From Mycobacterium angelicum (GTDB lineage: Bacteria > Actinomycetota > Actinomycetes > Mycobacteriales > Mycobacteriaceae), in contig NZ_MVHE01000001.1 in assembly GCF_002086155.1 (NCBI RefSeq), positions 186,001-250,000 on the forward strand: a stretch of 64,000 nucleotides of DNA, written 5' to 3'. The notes below the pieces were generated by a model, which searched no databases, was not told the origin of the DNA, and worked only from the letters and a program-made list of their open reading frames with translations. Positions 40,601-52,239 of the stretch are shown piece after piece. The position numbers were made by a program, and so were the translations under genes. Within the stretch, counting starts at the first letter, position 1; every line of letters begins with the position of its first letter.

Positions 40601-42121
40601 GGCCGAGCGCTCCAACAACAGCGCCACCACGTCGCCCGGGCCCACCCCGTGCCCAGTCAGCAGATGGGCGACCCGGTTGGCGGCCTCATCCAGGCGGCGA
40701 TAGCTCCACTGGTCAGCGTTGCACACCAGTGCCGTCGCCTCCGGGCGCTGCGCGACCTGGGCGGCGAACAATGCCGGGATCGACGCCGCCGCCGGCGGTG
40801 TGGCGGTCAGTACCGCGCTGTTGCCCGCCTCGTCGAGTCGGGCGCGGTTTGCCGCACCGAGCAGATCCAGCGACGACAACCGGTGAGCCGGATCGGCGGT
40901 CACCGCCATTAACACCCGCTCGATCCGCTTCACCAGATCAGCGCTATCGAAATCCGCAAATGGCCGGCCCGCGCCGACGGTACTCAAAAAGAGGTGGTCA
41001 CCGTCTCGGACGAAGAAGAAGCCGAAATGGCTCACCCAGCCGAAAGTCCGATACACCGCCTGCGCCGGAGCCCCGTCAAAAGGCATGATAGTCGTGCTGG
41101 GCAGGAAATTAATGGCCACTCGATTGACCGCCGGCTGCATAAATTGCACCGGAAAGCGTTGATGTTGCATTGCCTCACGTATCCGCGCGTGTACGTGCCG
41201 GCAAAAAACGCCGATCGCCGATTCCGCCGGAGCCGTCAACACCAATGGCACTATCCCGGCAATTGTTCCGGGAAAGGTCATTAATTGCGGACTGGTGCGC
41301 CGGCTGACCGGGAAATCGAGCACCACTTCTGATCCGCCCCCAGCCCAGGCCCGGACGATAAGCGCGCAGGCCGCCGTGATGACCGACGATCGACGAATAC
41401 CCAACTCCCCGGCGAATTCGTCGACTTGTCGCACCACGGCGGGGTCCAGCCGAATCGGAGCCGAAGCCGTGCACGGATCGCAGTCCTCGACATTCGGCAG
41501 TCGGTGAACCGACCCGGTCTCCGTCGGCAGGTTCGCCCGCCAATAGACCTCATCCTGGTGGTATTCCTCGGATCCCTCGTACTCCAGCTCGCAATCGACC
41601 ATGTCTTGCAGTGAGCCGAAGAGCGGCGGCGGCGCCGGCGTCCCCGAGGCCATCGCGGTGTAGACGGCCGCGATCCGATTGGCCCACAGCACCGAGCCGA
41701 ATCCGTCAACCACTAGGTGGTGGCAACAGATGAATAGATAGGATTGGTCGGCCCGGGTGCGAAACAACGCGAATCGGAAGAGCGGTTCGGCAAACGACAT
41801 CGGTGTCCGCTGTATGGATGAACCCAACCGAAAAGCCTCCGGCACGGGATCGTGCAGATCGGTCAAGTCGAAAATGGGAAATTCGACGTCGGGGTACTTG
41901 GCTGTTTTCTGCAGGACTTCGCCGTCGGCCTCAAAAAATACGGCGCTGGCCGGCTCGGCCTCCGCCACGGCCTGACATATCGATTTTTTGAGCAGGCCAA
42001 CGTCGACGTTGCCATTGATGACGACGAACTGACTGACCTGCCATTCTGTTTTCAATCCGTCTATTTCCTGGGACAACCAAATGCCAAGCTGTCCGCGAGT
42101 TAGTGGGAGCAACTTTTCCAT
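31622..42121 (-). CDS. Nonribosomal peptide synthetase, C-A-T-E-C-A-T-E-C-T
   Basis: A 3499-residue assembly-line enzyme. Order with landmarks: C1 (HHLVVDG 134-140), A1 ([11 protein letters not shown] 591-601), T1 (phosphopantetheine Ser985), E1 (HHLAVDG 1151-1157, EAHGRHE), C2 (HHIVLGG 1622-1628), A2 ([11 protein letters not shown] 2078-2088), T2 (Ser2456), E2 (HHLAVDG 2629-2635, ESHGRDE), C3 (HHIVFDG 3119-3125), T3 (Ser3459). The A1 specificity residues read DVWSVGMVHK, close to threonine codes such as DFWNIGMVHK; A2 reads DFWSVAAIYK, not assigned. An N-terminal C domain suggests acylation of the first residue. There is no thioesterase or reductase, and the third module lacks an A domain. 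C2 has Gly for the Asp of HHxxxDG. ATG 42121 follows GAAGG. No MbtH gene is nearby. Confidence 0.95.
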   Translation of the reverse strand: MEKLLPLTRGQLGIWLSQEIDGLKTEWQVSQFVVINGNVDVGLLKKSICQAVAEAEPASAVFFEADGEVLQKTAKYPDVEFPIFDLTDLHDPVPEAFRLGSSIQRTPMSFAEPLFRFALFRTRADQSYLFICCHHLVVDGFGSVLWANRIAAVYTAMASGTPAPPPLFGSLQDMVDCELEYEGSEEYHQDEVYWRANLPTETGSVHRLPNVEDCDPCTASAPIRLDPAVVRQVDEFAGELGIRRSSVITAACALIVRAWAGGGSEVVLDFPVSRRTSPQLMTFPGTIAGIVPLVLTAPAESAIGVFCRHVHARIREAMQHQRFPVQFMQPAVNRVAINFLPSTTIMPFDGAPAQAVYRTFGWVSHFGFFFVRDGDHLFLSTVGAGRPFADFDSADLVKRIERVLMAVTADPAHRLSSLDLLGAANRARLDEAGNSAVLTATPPAAASIPALFAAQVAQRPEATALVCNADQWSYRRLDEAANRVAHLLTGHGVGPGDVVALLLERSAQTVFAILAVLKTGAAYLPVDPAYPAARISLLLDDAQPKIGLSTATLAARLQAPGLAVLDVNAVGSQPCTGPSYPDPDDVAYLIYTSGTTGTPKGVAITHRNVTQLFTAVRGQLAPAPGQVWSHWHSYAFDVSVWEIWGALLHGGRLVVVPEAITRSPSDLLGLLAAERVNVLSQTPSAFYALLAADAGQPELRGQLALDTVVFGGEALQPQRIAAWLDERPGRPRLINMYGTTETTVHASMREIVAGDVRSGVSPLGLPLATLGFFVLDDWLRPVPAGVVGELYVAGAGVGCGYWRRPGLTASRFVACPDGAPGMRMYRTGDVVRRDADGQLDFLGRADEQVKIRGYRIEPGEVTAALAELDGVGQAVVVAREDRAGDKRLVGYVTGVVDTAAVRAQLAQRLPHFMVPAAVVVVGELPLTVNGKLDARALPAPEYGEVGRYRGPANAVEEVLAGIFAQVLGLARVGVEESFFDLGGDSISSMQVVARAREAGVVCRPRDVFTERTVAGLARVARIGVAAVADAGTGAVARTPIIGWWLGLTGLVEQFNQAMVLQAPARVGWPEVLASVQALLDRHAMLRARLVSDGSLWVAEAGSVHAGACVQSVPTWCDAALVAARRRLNPAAGVMVSGLWVCSTAQLVLVIHHLAVDGVSWRILLDDLNTAWAQQRAGQPVRLPLQGTSFQRWAAVLAEHARSTDVAKQLDAWRRIQQVQPALPAPQPETDTFVTAGQLSVSLDAETTRMLLGAVPEAFHSGVHDILLIAFALAWREFLGSTEPFAIDVEAHGRHEDLAPDVDLASTVGWFTAKYPVALVIDPPQWPAVRDGGSRLETVVKELKEQLRALPDGLSYGLLRYLNPEAELGGPDPSIGFNYLGRLGAPGNGDSWQIASPVPGAAAPIVLPHTVEVNALTLDTDAGPELVANWTWAASVLDEAAIRRVSTLWFQALGGICAQVRRGGGGFTPSDLTPLRLTQQQIDDFDRRYAIADILPLSALQHGLLFHAGSAAGPDDAYAVQVDVGLAGEIEPKRLRDAVQAVLRRHPNLAAGFVTDGLGEPVQIIPADPQLPWRYLRLSHDEQLQQLAAEERAAVLDLAVGTPFRAALIRIADGRHRFVLTNHHIVLGGWSLAVVLREILAGYDGQPLPVPVPYRRFVSWLNAQDRHSAHTAWRAVLEGLTAPTLVGPPDTVGVGDKRVRTFTLPVATTEALTRLARAQQTTVSTVLQAAWAQLLAWWTGRHDVVFGSVVALRPAELAGVESMVGLLVNTVAVRARLTAASTTAGLLDQLQSAYTATVDHQHLALSEVHRISGHAKLFDTLLVYENYPIDTSSGVPSVAITDIDGYEFTHYPLVLVVAPGPRLRLRLEYATDVFDAAGVDTLIDGLNRVLAAMTADPAGRLSSIELLDEQAQAHLDQISNRAALAAVPAAPVSIPELFAAQVARTPDAIAVVFERNRISYRDLDCAANRLAHRLIGHGVGPGAMVALLAPRSARAVAAILAVLKTGAGYLPIDPAQPEARMAFMLEDAAPVAALTTADLRSRLTGHDMAVIDIDDPQLAAQPTHAPPAPHPDNVAHVIYTSGTTGIPKGVAVNHRNIIQLFGALPAGLTPAARQVWSQCHSYAFDFSSWEIWGALLHGGQLVVVPATVTRSPADLHALLISERVSVLSQTPSAAAALPAHGLESATLVVAGETCPAEVVDRWAGARSMVNAYGPTETTIYASMSAPLRPGSGAPAIGSPLSGTALFALDGWLRPVPVGVAAELYVAGAGVGYGYWQRLGLTAARFVACPFGAAGSRMYRTGDLVRWRADGQLEFLGRADEQVKIRGYRIELGEIRSALAGLAGVDQAAVIVREDRPGDKRLVGYATGTIDPAAARHALSARLPDYMMPAAVVMVPELPLTANGKLDTRALQAPSYGRTDYRAPGSAAETILAAIYTEVLGVERVSVDDSFFELGGDSISAIQVAARARAAGVVCRPHDVFAARTVAALARGAGVVGAEQDPTDDAAGEVTATPIMHWLHGLQGSLEQFSQTVLIRAPAGVCDADVVELVRALLDRHAMLRARVTNQPGGSGWSLSVPEPGSVHAQACVQQVAMISDNALLAARRRLDPGAGVMVSAVWASATAELVLVVHHLAVDGVSWRILLDDLNAAWNQRRAGHRPVLAPQGTSFRRWASLLCAHAHSAGVVDQAATWRRIAAVRPVLPPLDPTADTFASAQHLSLTLDAATTRSLIGEVPAAFHARVQDILLIAFAMAWTQFLNCAGTPVCIDVESHGRDEGLADEVDLSQTVGWFTAKYPVALLVENLEWQQVRDGAAALAAVTKDLKEQLRAVPDGLSYGLLRYLNTDVELAGCDPSIGFNYLGRLGTADPAAPAQAWQMTSGETLFSDSARAALPMQLMHSVGLNAATIDSPAGPVLHANWTWAPSSGLDGAQIAAVNQLWFDALAGICAVVRRGGGGLTPTDVPLTGLNQQQIDRLEMRYELADILPLTALQQGFLFHTSAGHQYGLGQADPYVVQINIGLSGRLDPRRLHAAVQALLDRHPNLAARFVVDRSHPPVQVILADAGLPWHCIDLAGEPGQDSRIEQICAGERREVVDLARCCPVRATLIRTGAEQYRLVLTNHHIVFDGWSLPIMLREIFAGYDSLPLPTPAPYRGFLSWLAAQDRDAAQAAWGRLLTGLTTPTLVGKADVFGLTDKDAKTFSLSKTTTAALTSLARAHHTTVSTVLQAAWACLLSWLTGQQDVVFGMTVSGRPADLAEMQSMVGLFINTVPVRATFTAQTTPAQLLDQLQIAHSAIHEHQHLPLVDIHRVTGHARLFDTLFRYQNYPYDTGTQPDGRELTVTGSTGYEFTHYPLNLIALPGPELVLRVEFATDIFGVEDIRTLIDQLTRVLDAMVADPDRPLSSTARADGERTPVDGRAAPIPRYRAPASRTQEILAGIYAEVLAAGPVGVDDSFFDLGGDSISALRVVAAINASLDARLTVRELFEAPSVRDLDSLVHTPG

Positions 42122-42287
42122 ACGCAGCACCTTCTATACACGCCAATTTCAGAGCAGTCGGGCTGCCGGCGGAAAAAGAATATGCAGTGCGTAATAGCTG
42201 CGGCCATAGGCACAAGCACTCGCAGGCGTGCGTCAAATCGACAACGTGCACACTTGCGCAGCCGGCGGTATTCGGCGGGGGAAAACG

Positions 42288-43865
42288 TCAGCCCGGCCGG
42301 CCCGTACTCGGGTCGATTCGATAGACCCGGGCCTGACGGCGTGTTCCCGGCTCGATCACCGCGACCGGGGCGACGCAGCTCGTGGTTGCCATGTGTGGTG
42401 CGCGCGGGGAGCTCAGCCCCGGGTCAGGTTCCATGAACTCTGCGCAGCCGTCTTTGCCGGTGCCGGCCGGGGCGGTGGCGATGTAGTAGTCGACGTGATA
42501 GTCGCGGAACACCTGACTCAGTGGCTGTCGATGCCGGATGCGGTCGACGAACGCGTGCGACATCATCAGGCCCTCCAGTTGCACGATGGGCCGTTTGACC
42601 ATCCATCCGGGCGTGCCAGCTGCATCGCCCATGGCGTAGACGCCTGGATGATCGACCGAAAACGCCTGCAGCCGTCGGGCCACCGCGGCTATGTCGACTT
42701 GGTAGCTGTCCGGCTTGAGGGCGTATCCGATGCCCAGCACCACGATGACGGGCATTGCGACACCGAGTGGAATGCAGACGACGAGCCGCAGCGTGTGCCG
42801 GGTCCGCAGCCGCACCACCAACAGGGCCGCCGCCAGGCCCAAGCCCATGAAGACGAAGTACTCATACCAGGCAAACACCATCCAGCCGCTGCCCAGCGCC
42901 TGCGCGGCGAACTGCAGCAGCGGCGCGGCGGCCAGCGCCAGCGCGATCCTGCGGACATCGCCGCCCGGCACCCGGGACAGCATGAGGAAAAGAATCACCG
43001 GCATCGCCAGCATGCTGATGCCCGCGGCCGCCGACGGCTGCTGCAGGAAGTACCAGTTGGGCGGCAAGAAAAAGTCGAGCGTCTTGGCCGTCATCGAGGA
43101 CGTGGCGAGATGGCCGAATGCGCACAGGTTGACACCCAGATACAGATACAGGGGAAGCGCGCCAATCGCCATGGCCGCCAACCGCTTTCGGTCCCAGCAC
43201 GGCACCACGACCACCGCTAGGCCGAACAGCAGCGCCGGGGCGTCCAGCCGCGACATGACCAGCAGCGCCGCCAGCGCGCCCAGCACCGCCGCGTCACGCA
43301 CGCCCTGTTCGGCCAGTGGCTTGGCGCTCAACCGGACCAACACCAGCGCCGCGACGAACACCGTCAGCGCCGTCTCGACGCCCGCGCGGGCGGTCACCGC
43401 AAGCGGCACCGCGGCAACACAGGCACCCAGTGCGGCGGCCAGGCGATCATTGGTGACCCGGACCAGGAACCGCTCGAACAGCAGGTAAAACCCGACCATC
43501 AGCGCCATCAGGCTCAGATCCACCAAAGCGAAGAAAATCCCGCCGTCGCCGCCGCACGCCAGATAAAGCAGCGCGACCCACAGGAACCACAGCGGGTGGT
43601 AGCCGTTGGTGGACTCGCCGGGGAAGAACGTCGAGCCGGCGCCGTCGACCCAGTGTTCGGCCGGTACCAGGTAGTAGAAGAAGTCGTCGAAGAAGCGCAG
43701 CGCGGGATCGCGGATGGCAAAGATCCGCCAGAGGTACAGGCCAATGATCATCGCCGGCGCGGCTACCCGCAGCCCCAGCACAACCCGGCGCTCCACGGCG
43801 CCCGCGGCGGTCGTCGGCTCCAACGTGTCTCCTGTATCGGGAGGCTTGGACGAGCGAAGACCCAT
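42288..43865 (-). CDS. GT-C type polytopic membrane glycosyltransferase (putative)
   Basis: A 525-residue membrane protein with about ten hydrophobic spans and a C-terminal extramembrane part of about 130 residues. The first loop carries RFFDDFFYYLVPAEHWVDG and STNGYHPLWFLW, resembling the acidic DD loop of GT-C enzymes that use polyprenyl-phosphate sugars (arabinosyl/mannosyltransferases of the mycobacterial envelope). The start is uncertain: ATG 43865 is used, with GTG/TTG starts up to 43928 in frame; the palindrome GGAGCGCGCGCTCC lies just before it. It is on the same strand as the NRPS, 166 bp upstream, and is likewise absent from this place in M. tuberculosis. Confidence 0.65.
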   Translation of the reverse strand: MGLRSSKPPDTGDTLEPTTAAGAVERRVVLGLRVAAPAMIIGLYLWRIFAIRDPALRFFDDFFYYLVPAEHWVDGAGSTFFPGESTNGYHPLWFLWVALLYLACGGDGGIFFALVDLSLMALMVGFYLLFERFLVRVTNDRLAAALGACVAAVPLAVTARAGVETALTVFVAALVLVRLSAKPLAEQGVRDAAVLGALAALLVMSRLDAPALLFGLAVVVVPCWDRKRLAAMAIGALPLYLYLGVNLCAFGHLATSSMTAKTLDFFLPPNWYFLQQPSAAAGISMLAMPVILFLMLSRVPGGDVRRIALALAAAPLLQFAAQALGSGWMVFAWYEYFVFMGLGLAAALLVVRLRTRHTLRLVVCIPLGVAMPVIVVLGIGYALKPDSYQVDIAAVARRLQAFSVDHPGVYAMGDAAGTPGWMVKRPIVQLEGLMMSHAFVDRIRHRQPLSQVFRDYHVDYYIATAPAGTGKDGCAEFMEPDPGLSSPRAPHMATTSCVAPVAVIEPGTRRQARVYRIDPSTGRPG

Positions 43866-43970
43866 ATGGAGCGCGCGCTCCAGAGCCTCCGGCCGGTAAT
43901 CGTGGAGCACCCGCTCCGCACTTGTCAAATCGCGGTAGCGCGGTGGTTCGCCGCAGAAACCGGGCTAGCC

Positions 43971-44795
43971 TCAGCCGCCCAGCAACGATGGCCAGCTGAA
44001 GCTCAGCGCGCCCTGGCTCAGCCGGGTGATCAGATCTTCGAGATGCCGCAGCGGCAAATCCATTCGCCATTCCGGCAGCAGCGCCGACAAGCGCAGCGCA
44101 TCGGAACCGAGGGTGACACCGGTGATCAGCAGCCCCTGCGGCAGGTCCGGCAACGGCACCTGATAGGCCGGGGTCCGCACCGGCAGGCGCCACCTGCGTT
44201 GCCCGGTGATGACCGCGCGCGGCCGCAGCCATAACGTCGTCCCGACGACATCGGCGTCCACGTCAAGGCCGGCCCAGTCCGGCCGGCGCACCCAGCGCAG
44301 CCGGGCCGTGCCGTCGGCACGCAGTTCGCTGCACAGCTGCGGCGCCGCCTGCCGCAGCACACCGTCGAAGACGTCCGCCGGCAGCGCCGACGTCAGCTCG
44401 GTCGGAGCGGCCACCACCACCGGCGGGACACCGGGACGGATGTGTACGTTGCGCAGCACGGCGACGGCGCTCTGCAGGCGATGTTCGTCCCATCGGATGT
44501 CGCGAGCGGCCACCCGGACCTCGCCCAGTTGGCCCACCGGCAATCCTTGCGGGTCCAGCGTCGAGTCCAGCTCGGTGACGGTCAGCACCACATCGTGCTC
44601 GCCGATGCGTACCGTGACTTCCTTGCCGACCAGCAGTTGCTGCAGGGTGGTGAACAACGTCCGGTAAGGCACCGAAACCGCTTGGGCCGCACTGGCACTC
44701 ACCGACGGCAATCCGGTCGAGGACCACAGCGACCCGAGTATGTCGAGCGCGCGGAACGCGTCATCCCATCGCAACCGGGGAACTTTGGGAAACAT
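43971..44795 (-). CDS. LmeA/DUF2993-like protein (Rv3243c orthologue)
   Basis: A 274-residue protein of the DUF2993 type. The pattern of strands VTVRIGEHDVVLTVTELDST, LGEVRVAARDIRW and VDADVVGTTLWLRPRAVITG is that of the lipid-binding LmeA fold. LmeA itself takes part in lipomannan elongation in the periplasm; here no signal peptide is visible, so location is uncertain. ATG 44795 is chosen (GAGGAGG nine bases upstream); GTG 44801 is in frame. It lies next to lpqB as in M. tuberculosis. Confidence 0.75.
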   Translation of the reverse strand: MFPKVPRLRWDDAFRALDILGSLWSSTGLPSVSASAAQAVSVPYRTLFTTLQQLLVGKEVTVRIGEHDVVLTVTELDSTLDPQGLPVGQLGEVRVAARDIRWDEHRLQSAVAVLRNVHIRPGVPPVVVAAPTELTSALPADVFDGVLRQAAPQLCSELRADGTARLRWVRRPDWAGLDVDADVVGTTLWLRPRAVITGQRRWRLPVRTPAYQVPLPDLPQGLLITGVTLGSDALRLSALLPEWRMDLPLRHLEDLITRLSQGALSFSWPSLLGG

Positions 44796-44857
44796 CGCCA
44801 CGCGCCTCCTCAGTGCTGCGAGGTTAGTGCGAGGTTAGTGCGAGGTTAGCCGCATCG

Positions 44858-46615
44858 TCACCCCGGCAGTACCGGCGCCGCCCCACCGATCATCAGTCCG
44901 GCCACCTCCGACCAGCCCTGCTGGTTTTCGGCGGCCGACGCAGAGTACATCAGCACCCCTTGCGGGGCCGAGACGTACACCGTCGACGGGTTGGCAGCGA
45001 TTGCGAACAGTGGAATCTGCAGACCACGCGACGGTGCATCGGAGTTCACGCCGTCGAGGTTCACATACGACACGGGATGCGTGGCATCGTTGCGGGTCAC
45101 CACGATGTCGTCGCCGGTTCGCCAGTACAGCGACACCACCGAGGTGCCCAGCCCGAACCCCAGCCGCCGCGGGTAGGTCAGGGCGAACTGGCCGGCCTGG
45201 GTCTGCTCGACGCCGGCCAGGATCACCTGTCCCGCGATCACCATGGCCGCGCGTGTCCCGTCGCGGGACAGCTGCAGATCGGTGATCGGCCCCGGGAAGC
45301 GACTGGACACCGCGGTGGAATCCACCGGTATCCGCGCCGGCTGGCCGGACGCGGTCTCCTGGATCGCGCGCAGCACGTTGTTGGTGTCGACCACCACCCA
45401 GACCGCGTCGTCCAGCGACCAGCTGGGCCGCGACAGATTGTGGCCGTCGGCGGACTGGACCGCCTCACCGCCGAGATCACCGATCCACAAGGACGCGGCC
45501 ATATCCGGTGCACCGCGCCGCAGCGTCACCACCGACGCCACCTGACGCCCGCTGCGCGACAGCGCGGCGCCGGTCTGGTCGCCCATCCGGCCGAAGGCGC
45601 CGGGGACCGTGGAGATCCGCTGCCCGTCCAGCGCCACCAGTGACCCGCCCACCAACGCGTGCAGCCCGGCGCCGGCACCGTCGGCGACGCCGGGGTCGGT
45701 TGCCGCGACATCGGAGGTGGTCCATCCTTCCGCGAAGCGGTCCTCCAGTGGGGCGCCGTCGGCGTTGATCACGTAAGGCCCTCTGATATCGGCGCGGGCC
45801 AGCGTCCAAATGATCTGTGCGGCAAGCAATTGCCGGCTGTGCGGATCGGTGGTGGCGAGCTTTTCCAGATCGATGCGCGCGCCGCCGTAGCCCTTGCCGA
45901 TTCCGCTCTTGCTGCCGTCGGCCCGGGTCACCGGACCGCGCAACCGCAGCGGCGGGGCCAGCAGATTGCGCACCGTGTGCGCCATCTCCGGCCGCGGACC
46001 GGCCAGCAGTTTGGAGACCAGCTCGGTGGCCAGCTGATCGTGGTCGGACACCGCGACGTAGCGCGGATCGGGGACGACGGTCTTGCCGGTCGGGTCGGCG
46101 AAGTACAGCGTGTTGCGTTTGTAGGTCGCCTGAAACTGCTGCCAGTCCAAGAAGACTCCGTTGGGCAGCCGGTCGATGCGCCACCCGCCGGATGTCTTGA
46201 CCAGCTCGATCGGGCCCGGGTCCGGCAGTTGTCCCTCGGCGGTCTCGAAGACCCCTATGTCGGACAGCGAGCCCAGGATGTCTGCCCGCATGGTCGCCGA
46301 AACCCGGTCGGCGCCACGGGTTTCCACGAACACCACGTGGTCGATCAGCAGCGCGCTACCGGCGTCGTCCCACGCGTTGGACGCCGACTGGGTGAGGAAT
46401 TGGCGCGCGGCCAGGTGCCGGTTGGCCGGATCGGCGGTGGCCTTGAGGAATTCGCGCAACAGCACATCGGGGTCCATGCCCGGGGTGGGCTTGGGCAGAT
46501 TCGACGGCGCCGGACGGTCCACGGTGCCGATGGCTTGCGGCGCCGACGAGCTGGGCACGCTGGCGCAGCCCCCGAGTACCAGCGCCACGAACAACAGGGC
46601 AAGCAAGCGCCTCAT
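44858..46615 (-). CDS. lpqB: Lipoprotein LpqB (MtrAB accessory)
   Basis: A 585-residue lipoprotein that modulates the MtrB kinase. The signal peptide [17 protein letters not shown] ends in the lipobox LGGC with the lipidated Cys at 17. A GerMN-like domain follows, then a beta-propeller-like C-terminal half ([40 protein letters not shown]). ATG 46615 overlaps the mtrB stop by 4 nt (ATGA), which identifies the start better than the upstream ATG 46627. Co-transcribed and probably translationally coupled with mtrB. Confidence 0.96.
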   Translation of the reverse strand: MRRLLALLFVALVLGGCASVPSSSAPQAIGTVDRPAPSNLPKPTPGMDPDVLLREFLKATADPANRHLAARQFLTQSASNAWDDAGSALLIDHVVFVETRGADRVSATMRADILGSLSDIGVFETAEGQLPDPGPIELVKTSGGWRIDRLPNGVFLDWQQFQATYKRNTLYFADPTGKTVVPDPRYVAVSDHDQLATELVSKLLAGPRPEMAHTVRNLLAPPLRLRGPVTRADGSKSGIGKGYGGARIDLEKLATTDPHSRQLLAAQIIWTLARADIRGPYVINADGAPLEDRFAEGWTTSDVAATDPGVADGAGAGLHALVGGSLVALDGQRISTVPGAFGRMGDQTGAALSRSGRQVASVVTLRRGAPDMAASLWIGDLGGEAVQSADGHNLSRPSWSLDDAVWVVVDTNNVLRAIQETASGQPARIPVDSTAVSSRFPGPITDLQLSRDGTRAAMVIAGQVILAGVEQTQAGQFALTYPRRLGFGLGTSVVSLYWRTGDDIVVTRNDATHPVSYVNLDGVNSDAPSRGLQIPLFAIAANPSTVYVSAPQGVLMYSASAAENQQGWSEVAGLMIGGAAPVLPG

Positions 46616-48279
46616 CCGCCGCTCCACTCGGCGTGCTCACGCGGGCGCGGACGCTGCTCGGATACGTTGGGCTGCTGCGGGATCGGTTTCATGGGCAGTG
46701 GGCTGGTGGTGACCTTGTGGCCGCGCACCAACGGCAGCGTGAGCCGGAAGCAGGCACCTTCACCGGGCTCGCCCCACGCTTCCAGCCGGCCCTGGTGCAG
46801 CCGGGCATCCTCGATGCTGATCGCCAGACCCAGCCCGGTGCCGCCGGAGCGGCGCACCCGGGACGGATCCGAGCGCCAGAACCGGCTGAATACCAACTTC
46901 TCCTCGCCGGGCCGCAGCCCGACGCCGTAATCGCGGACGGTGACGGCGACGGTGTCTTCGTCTGCGCCCATCCGGATCCGCACCGGTTTGTGCTCGGCGT
47001 GGTCGATGGCGTTGGCGATCAGGTTGCGCAGGATCCGTTCCACCCGGCGCGCGTCGACCTCGGCGATCACCTCTTCGGACGGCATGTCGACCAGCAACTC
47101 GATGCCCGTCTCCTCGGCCAGGTGGCCGACATTGCCCAGCGCGTTGTTGACGGTGGTGCGCAGGTCGACCGCCTCGACCGACAACTCGGCCACGCCGGCG
47201 TCGTGCCGGGAGATCTCCAGCAGGTCGTTGAGCAGCGTCTCGAACCGGTCCAGCTCGCTGACCATCAACTCGGTGGAACGCCGCAGCGTCGGGTCGAGGT
47301 CGTCGCTGTGGTCGTAGATCAGGTCGGCGGCCATCCTGACGGTGGTCAGCGGGGTGCGCAGTTCGTGGCTGACGTCGGAGGTGAACCGGCGCTGCAGGTT
47401 GCCGAACTCTTCGAGCTGGGTGATCTGTCGCGACAGGCTTTCGGCCATGTCGTTGAACGACACCGCGAGTCTGGCCATGTCGTCTTCACCACGCACCGGC
47501 ATGCGTTCGGACAGGTGCCCCTCGGCGAACCGTTCGGCGATGCGCGACGCCGACCGTACCGGCACCACCACCTGCCGCGATACCAGCAATGCGATGCCGG
47601 CGAGCAGGACCAGCAGCACCAAGCCGCCGGTGGCCATGGTGCCGCGCACCAGCGTGATCGTGGCCTGCTCGTTGACCAGCGGAAATATCAGGTACAGCTC
47701 CAGGTTGGCCACCCGCGACGACGTCGGCGTGCCGACGATGAGGGCCGGCCCGGAGAAGCCGTCGGTGTGCACGGTCGCGTATTGGTAAGCCGCCTGCCCG
47801 GCCTTGACGAAGCCGCGCAATGCGTTGGGCACCTGATCGACTGGTCCCGCGCTGGAGGCGGCGCGCGGCCCGTCGCCCGGGACCATCAGCACGGCATCGA
47901 ACGCACCGGCCAGGCCAGCGCCGGAGGCGGGGTCGGTTTTGGAGGTCAGTGTGTTGCGTGCCAGCTGCAGGCTGCTGTCCAGCGAGCGAGTCTCTTCGCC
48001 GTTGACGATTCCGCTAACGGTGTTACGCGCCCGCTCGATCTGATCGGTCGCGGCCTTGACCTTGACGTCGAGCACGCGGTTGGTGACCTGGCTGGTAAGC
48101 ACGAAGCCGAGCGCCAAGATTACGGCCAACGACATGCCCAGGGTCAATGCCACCACGCGCAGCTGCAGCGAGCGACGCCAAGCGACACTGACGACTCTGG
48201 TCAACGCACCCATGCCCCGCGTCATGGGGCCAGAGCGCCCCCAACGACTCCTAGTCCGTCGTCGCGAACCCCAAATCAA
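46612..48279 (-). CDS. mtrB: Sensor histidine kinase MtrB
   Basis: A 555-residue membrane sensor kinase of the MtrAB system that couples cell division and envelope homeostasis. Two membrane spans ([20 protein letters not shown] and [13 protein letters not shown]) flank the extracellular sensor, then come HAMP ([17 protein letters not shown]), the phosphoacceptor [10 protein letters not shown] with H305 as in M. tuberculosis, and an intact ATPase ([29 protein letters not shown]). The start is TTG 48279 aligned to the Rv3245c N-terminus. The C-terminal tail is about 12 residues shorter than in M. tuberculosis, in a Pro/Gln-rich part. Confidence 0.96.
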   Translation of the reverse strand: MIWGSRRRTRSRWGRSGPMTRGMGALTRVVSVAWRRSLQLRVVALTLGMSLAVILALGFVLTSQVTNRVLDVKVKAATDQIERARNTVSGIVNGEETRSLDSSLQLARNTLTSKTDPASGAGLAGAFDAVLMVPGDGPRAASSAGPVDQVPNALRGFVKAGQAAYQYATVHTDGFSGPALIVGTPTSSRVANLELYLIFPLVNEQATITLVRGTMATGGLVLLVLLAGIALLVSRQVVVPVRSASRIAERFAEGHLSERMPVRGEDDMARLAVSFNDMAESLSRQITQLEEFGNLQRRFTSDVSHELRTPLTTVRMAADLIYDHSDDLDPTLRRSTELMVSELDRFETLLNDLLEISRHDAGVAELSVEAVDLRTTVNNALGNVGHLAEETGIELLVDMPSEEVIAEVDARRVERILRNLIANAIDHAEHKPVRIRMGADEDTVAVTVRDYGVGLRPGEEKLVFSRFWRSDPSRVRRSGGTGLGLAISIEDARLHQGRLEAWGEPGEGACFRLTLPLVRGHKVTTSPLPMKPIPQQPNVSEQRPRPREHAEWSGG

Positions 48280-48304
48280 TGACGCTCCACGTCAAAACCG
48301 CGGA

Positions 48305-48991
48305 TCACGGAGGTCCGGCCTTGTATCCCACTCCTCGAACGGTCAACACCACGGTCGGGTTCTCCGGGTCTTTCTCGACCTTGGCCCGCAGACGCTGGAC
48401 GTGCACGTTCACCAGGCGGGTGTCCGCCGGGTGCCGGTATCCCCACACCTGTTCGAGCAGCACATCACGAGTAAACACCTGGCGCGGTTTGCGCGCCAAC
48501 GCGACCAGCAGGTCGAACTCCAGCGGTGTCAACGAGATCTGCTCGCCGTTGCGGGTGACCTTGTGCGCGGGCACGTCGATGTCCACATCGGCGATGGACA
48601 GCATCTCGGCCGGCTCGTCGTCGTTGCGCCGCAGCCGTGCCCGTACCCGCGCGACCAGCTCCTTGGGCTTGAACGGCTTCATGATGTAGTCGTCGGCGCC
48701 GGACTCCAGGCCCAGCACCACGTCCACGGTGTCGGTTTTGGCCGTCAGCATCACGATCGGAACGCCGGAATCGGCGCGCAGCACCCGACACACGTCGATG
48801 CCGTTCATGCCGGGCAGCATCAAGTCCAACAGCACCAAATCGGGGCGCAACTCGCGCACCGCGGTCAGGGCTTGAGTACCGTCGCCGATGACCGCGGTGT
48901 CGAAGCCCTCCCCACGCAACACGATGGTGAGCATCTCAGCCAGCGAAGCGTCGTCGTCGACGACCAAAATCCTTTGCCTCATGCTGTCCAT
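48305..48991 (-). CDS. mtrA: Response regulator MtrA
   Basis: A 228-residue OmpR/PhoB-type regulator, essential in mycobacteria and acting on oriC, dnaA, ripA and wag31-type targets. The receiver domain has the acidic pocket VVDDD (11-14), phosphorylation site D56 in LLDLMLPGMNG and K in MKPFKPKEL. The C-terminal winged helix contains LTPLEFDLLVALARKPRQVF and LVNVHVQRLRAKVE. ATG 48991 (MDSMRQRI) gives the same length as M. tuberculosis MtrA. The gap to mtrB is 25 nt. Confidence 0.98.
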   Translation of the reverse strand: MDSMRQRILVVDDDASLAEMLTIVLRGEGFDTAVIGDGTQALTAVRELRPDLVLLDLMLPGMNGIDVCRVLRADSGVPIVMLTAKTDTVDVVLGLESGADDYIMKPFKPKELVARVRARLRRNDDEPAEMLSIADVDIDVPAHKVTRNGEQISLTPLEFDLLVALARKPRQVFTRDVLLEQVWGYRHPADTRLVNVHVQRLRAKVEKDPENPTVVLTVRGVGYKAGPP

Positions 48992-49071
48992 GGTGTCACC
49001 AGTTCGGGACAAAACTGGGGTACCACACGGGCGTTTCTTACTTGATTAGGACAAATAGGCCCGAAAATGTG

Positions 49072-49704
49072 CTATCCGGCCGCAAAAGTGGCCGTCAAAC
49101 GGGCCGGATCGACCTCCGCGCCCACCACCAGCCACCGTCCGCCCCACTGCGCGGCGGCCAATCCGGCATACACCGCACCCGTGCGCTGCTGCAGTCCGTC
49201 GTCGCGTTCGTAGCTGTCGCGGGCCCGGCCGGGGTCGCTTTCGGCGCGGCTGCGGGCGCGCTGCCCGGCGAGTTCGGCGGACACGTTCAACAAGACCTGC
49301 CAGTCCGGGGCAGGCAGGCCCAGCCGCTGATATTCGAGCTGTTGCACCCACGCAACCGCTTCGCCGCCGGCGTCTTGGTGCAGACGCGCCGCGCTGTATG
49401 CCGCGTTGGAGGCGACGTAGCGATCCAGGATCACCACGTCGTAGTCCCGGCACAGCTGCGCGATCTGATCTATCGCGCCGGCACGGTCGAGCGCGAACAG
49501 CATCGCCATCGCATACACCGAAGAGGCGAGGTCGCCATGCTCACCGTGCAGGGCTTCGGCGGCGACGTCGGCGGTTACCGATTGCCCGTAGCGCGGGAAC
49601 GCCAGCGTGGCCACCGACTTGCCGGCCAACTCGAAGGCGCGGCGCAGACCGTCGGTCAGCGTCCGCTTACCCGAGCCGTCGACGCCTTCGATTGCGATCA
49701 GCAC
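49072..49704 (-). CDS. tmk: Thymidylate kinase
   Basis: A 210-residue dTMP kinase. The P-loop is EGVDGSGKRTL (6-16), the dTMP-binding DRYVASNAAYSAARL block lies near 95-110, and the sequence FPRYGQS is as in M. tuberculosis Tmk (214 residues). ATP-dependent phosphorylation of dTMP to dTDP in the cytoplasm. The gene lies between sahH and mtrA on the same strand. Confidence 0.96.
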   Translation of the reverse strand: MLIAIEGVDGSGKRTLTDGLRRAFELAGKSVATLAFPRYGQSVTADVAAEALHGEHGDLASSVYAMAMLFALDRAGAIDQIAQLCRDYDVVILDRYVASNAAYSAARLHQDAGGEAVAWVQQLEYQRLGLPAPDWQVLLNVSAELAGQRARSRAESDPGRARDSYERDDGLQQRTGAVYAGLAAAQWGGRWLVVGAEVDPARLTATFAAG

Positions 49705-49729
49705 CGCGCGAGCCTACCGACGCCCCCGC

Positions 49730-49789
49730 GCGAGCGTGCACAGTTGTACGCGCTTTACGGCGTGCCGCCGTACAAACATGCACCCTCGC
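49730..49789. repeat. REP-like hairpin between sahH and tmk, probable terminator
   Basis: Long imperfect inverted repeat: GCGAGCGTGCA (49730-49740) opposite TGCACCCTCGC (49779-49789), continued by a perfect TTGTACG/CGTACAA (49744-49750, 49769-49775) and an inner ACGGC/GCCGT (49757-49761, 49767-49771). Same GAGCGTGC family as 12359-12416. It begins 10 nt past the sahH stop and spans almost the whole gap to tmk. Confidence 0.65.
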
Positions 49790-49799
49790 CGGTTGTTGG

Positions 49800-51278
<1,479 letters not shown>

Positions 51279-51424
51279 TGCGTGTTTCATCCTTACTACC
51301 CTGACTAAAAGGGGCTCACTGGGGCTCAAAAGGTCCGAGCGGGCTACTTCGCCTCGATACGCTCGAGCGCCACTTTAGTCGCCTTCCGATAAGCCCCGCA
51401 GGTCAGGCCATCTTCAAAGCACCA

Positions 51425-52060
51425 CTAAGGGACGATATTCACGCCGTGGCGTTCAGCGAACGGCGTCATCAACCGGGCCAGGTCTGCCGCCACGTCATGG
51501 TCGGCTTCCGGTGGCATCGAGACGTAACTCAGGCACAGCCGAACGATCGCCCGCGACAACACGTTGGCGTCGTCGTCGCTGGTAGCAACCCACGTTTGAG
51601 TGAACGCGGTCGCCAACCGGGCCGAGGCGCGGGTAATGATGGGTGCACTGTCGGTGGTGATCAGTTGCAGCAGATCGGGCTTGGCGACGCCGCTCAGCAG
51701 CGAGATCACCAGCGGGTCGGCGGCTGTTTCTGTGAAGAACGTCCGAAATCCCTGAAGGAACGACTCGTAGATGTTGCCGACGTTGGCGTCCAGCGCGGCA
51801 TGCACGGCGTCGACCAGGCGGTCGGCCAGGCGCAAGGCGTAGCCCTGAGCGAGCCCCTGCCGGGAACCGAACTCGTTGTAGATGGTCTGGCGGCTGATAC
51901 CCGCGGCGCGAGCGACGTCGGACAGCGTGATCGCCGACCAGTCGCGGGTCAGCAGCAGATCCCGCATCGCGTCCAGTACCGAATCACGCAGCAGGGCCCG
52001 GGATGCCTCGGCGTAAGGAATCCGCTTCACAGGCGCGAGGATAACGCTTTGAGGGCTCAT
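51425..52060 (-). CDS. TetR-family regulator of the alkB operon (Rv3249c)
   Basis: A 211-residue TetR repressor. The N-terminal HTH is [20 protein letters not shown] followed by [13 protein letters not shown]; the rest is the helical ligand domain. The start ATG 52060 overlaps the rubB stop by 4 nt and gives the M. tuberculosis length. It is the last gene of alkB-rubA-rubB-tetR, so it probably represses its own operon through sites before alkB, responding to long-chain acids or alkanes. Candidate operators are noted at 53786-53818. Confidence 0.92.
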   Translation of the reverse strand: MSPQSVILAPVKRIPYAEASRALLRDSVLDAMRDLLLTRDWSAITLSDVARAAGISRQTIYNEFGSRQGLAQGYALRLADRLVDAVHAALDANVGNIYESFLQGFRTFFTETAADPLVISLLSGVAKPDLLQLITTDSAPIITRASARLATAFTQTWVATSDDDANVLSRAIVRLCLSYVSMPPEADHDVAADLARLMTPFAERHGVNIVP

Positions 52061-52239
52061 GAGCGGGCCACCTCCACCATCACGAAGTCCGACTTCGCCG
52101 CGCCGCAGTCCGGGCAGCTCCAGTCCTCGGGGATGTCCTCCCAGCGGGTGCCGGGCGCGATGCCGTCTTCCGGCCAGCCCAGCGCCTCGTCGTACTCCCA
52201 ACCGCATTGGACGCACTGGTACAGCTTGTAGTCGTTCAT
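52057..52239 (-). CDS. rubB: Rubredoxin RubB
   Basis: A 60-residue rubredoxin that carries one iron on four cysteines: CVQC (9-12) and CPDC (42-45). It supplies electrons to AlkB. The ATG overlaps the rubA stop and its own stop overlaps the tetR start, each by 4 nt. The family signature [14 protein letters not shown] is intact. Confidence 0.96.
   Translation of the reverse strand: MNDYKLYQCVQCGWEYDEALGWPEDGIAPGTRWEDIPEDWSCPDCGAAKSDFVMVEVARS

Noticed and set aside
42122..42287. Iron box (IdeR site) before the NRPS, suggesting a siderophore
   Set aside because: The 166-bp region contains no TTAGGNTAGNCTNACCTAA-like palindrome, and the A-domain codes do not fit mycobactin.
31622..43865. MbtH-like helper gene or phosphopantetheinyl transferase near the NRPS
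   Set aside because: All small frames near the NRPS are shadows of the large gene; no NRPS helper signature was found.
46633..48282. A 549-codon open frame antisense to mtrB
   Set aside because: GC-rich third-position shadow of mtrB; protein composition (His, Arg, Gln rich) fits no family.
51279..51424. Possible SAH or SAM riboswitch upstream of sahH
   Set aside because: The leader has some inverted repeats but I could not find the conserved core of SAH or SAM-IV riboswitches.
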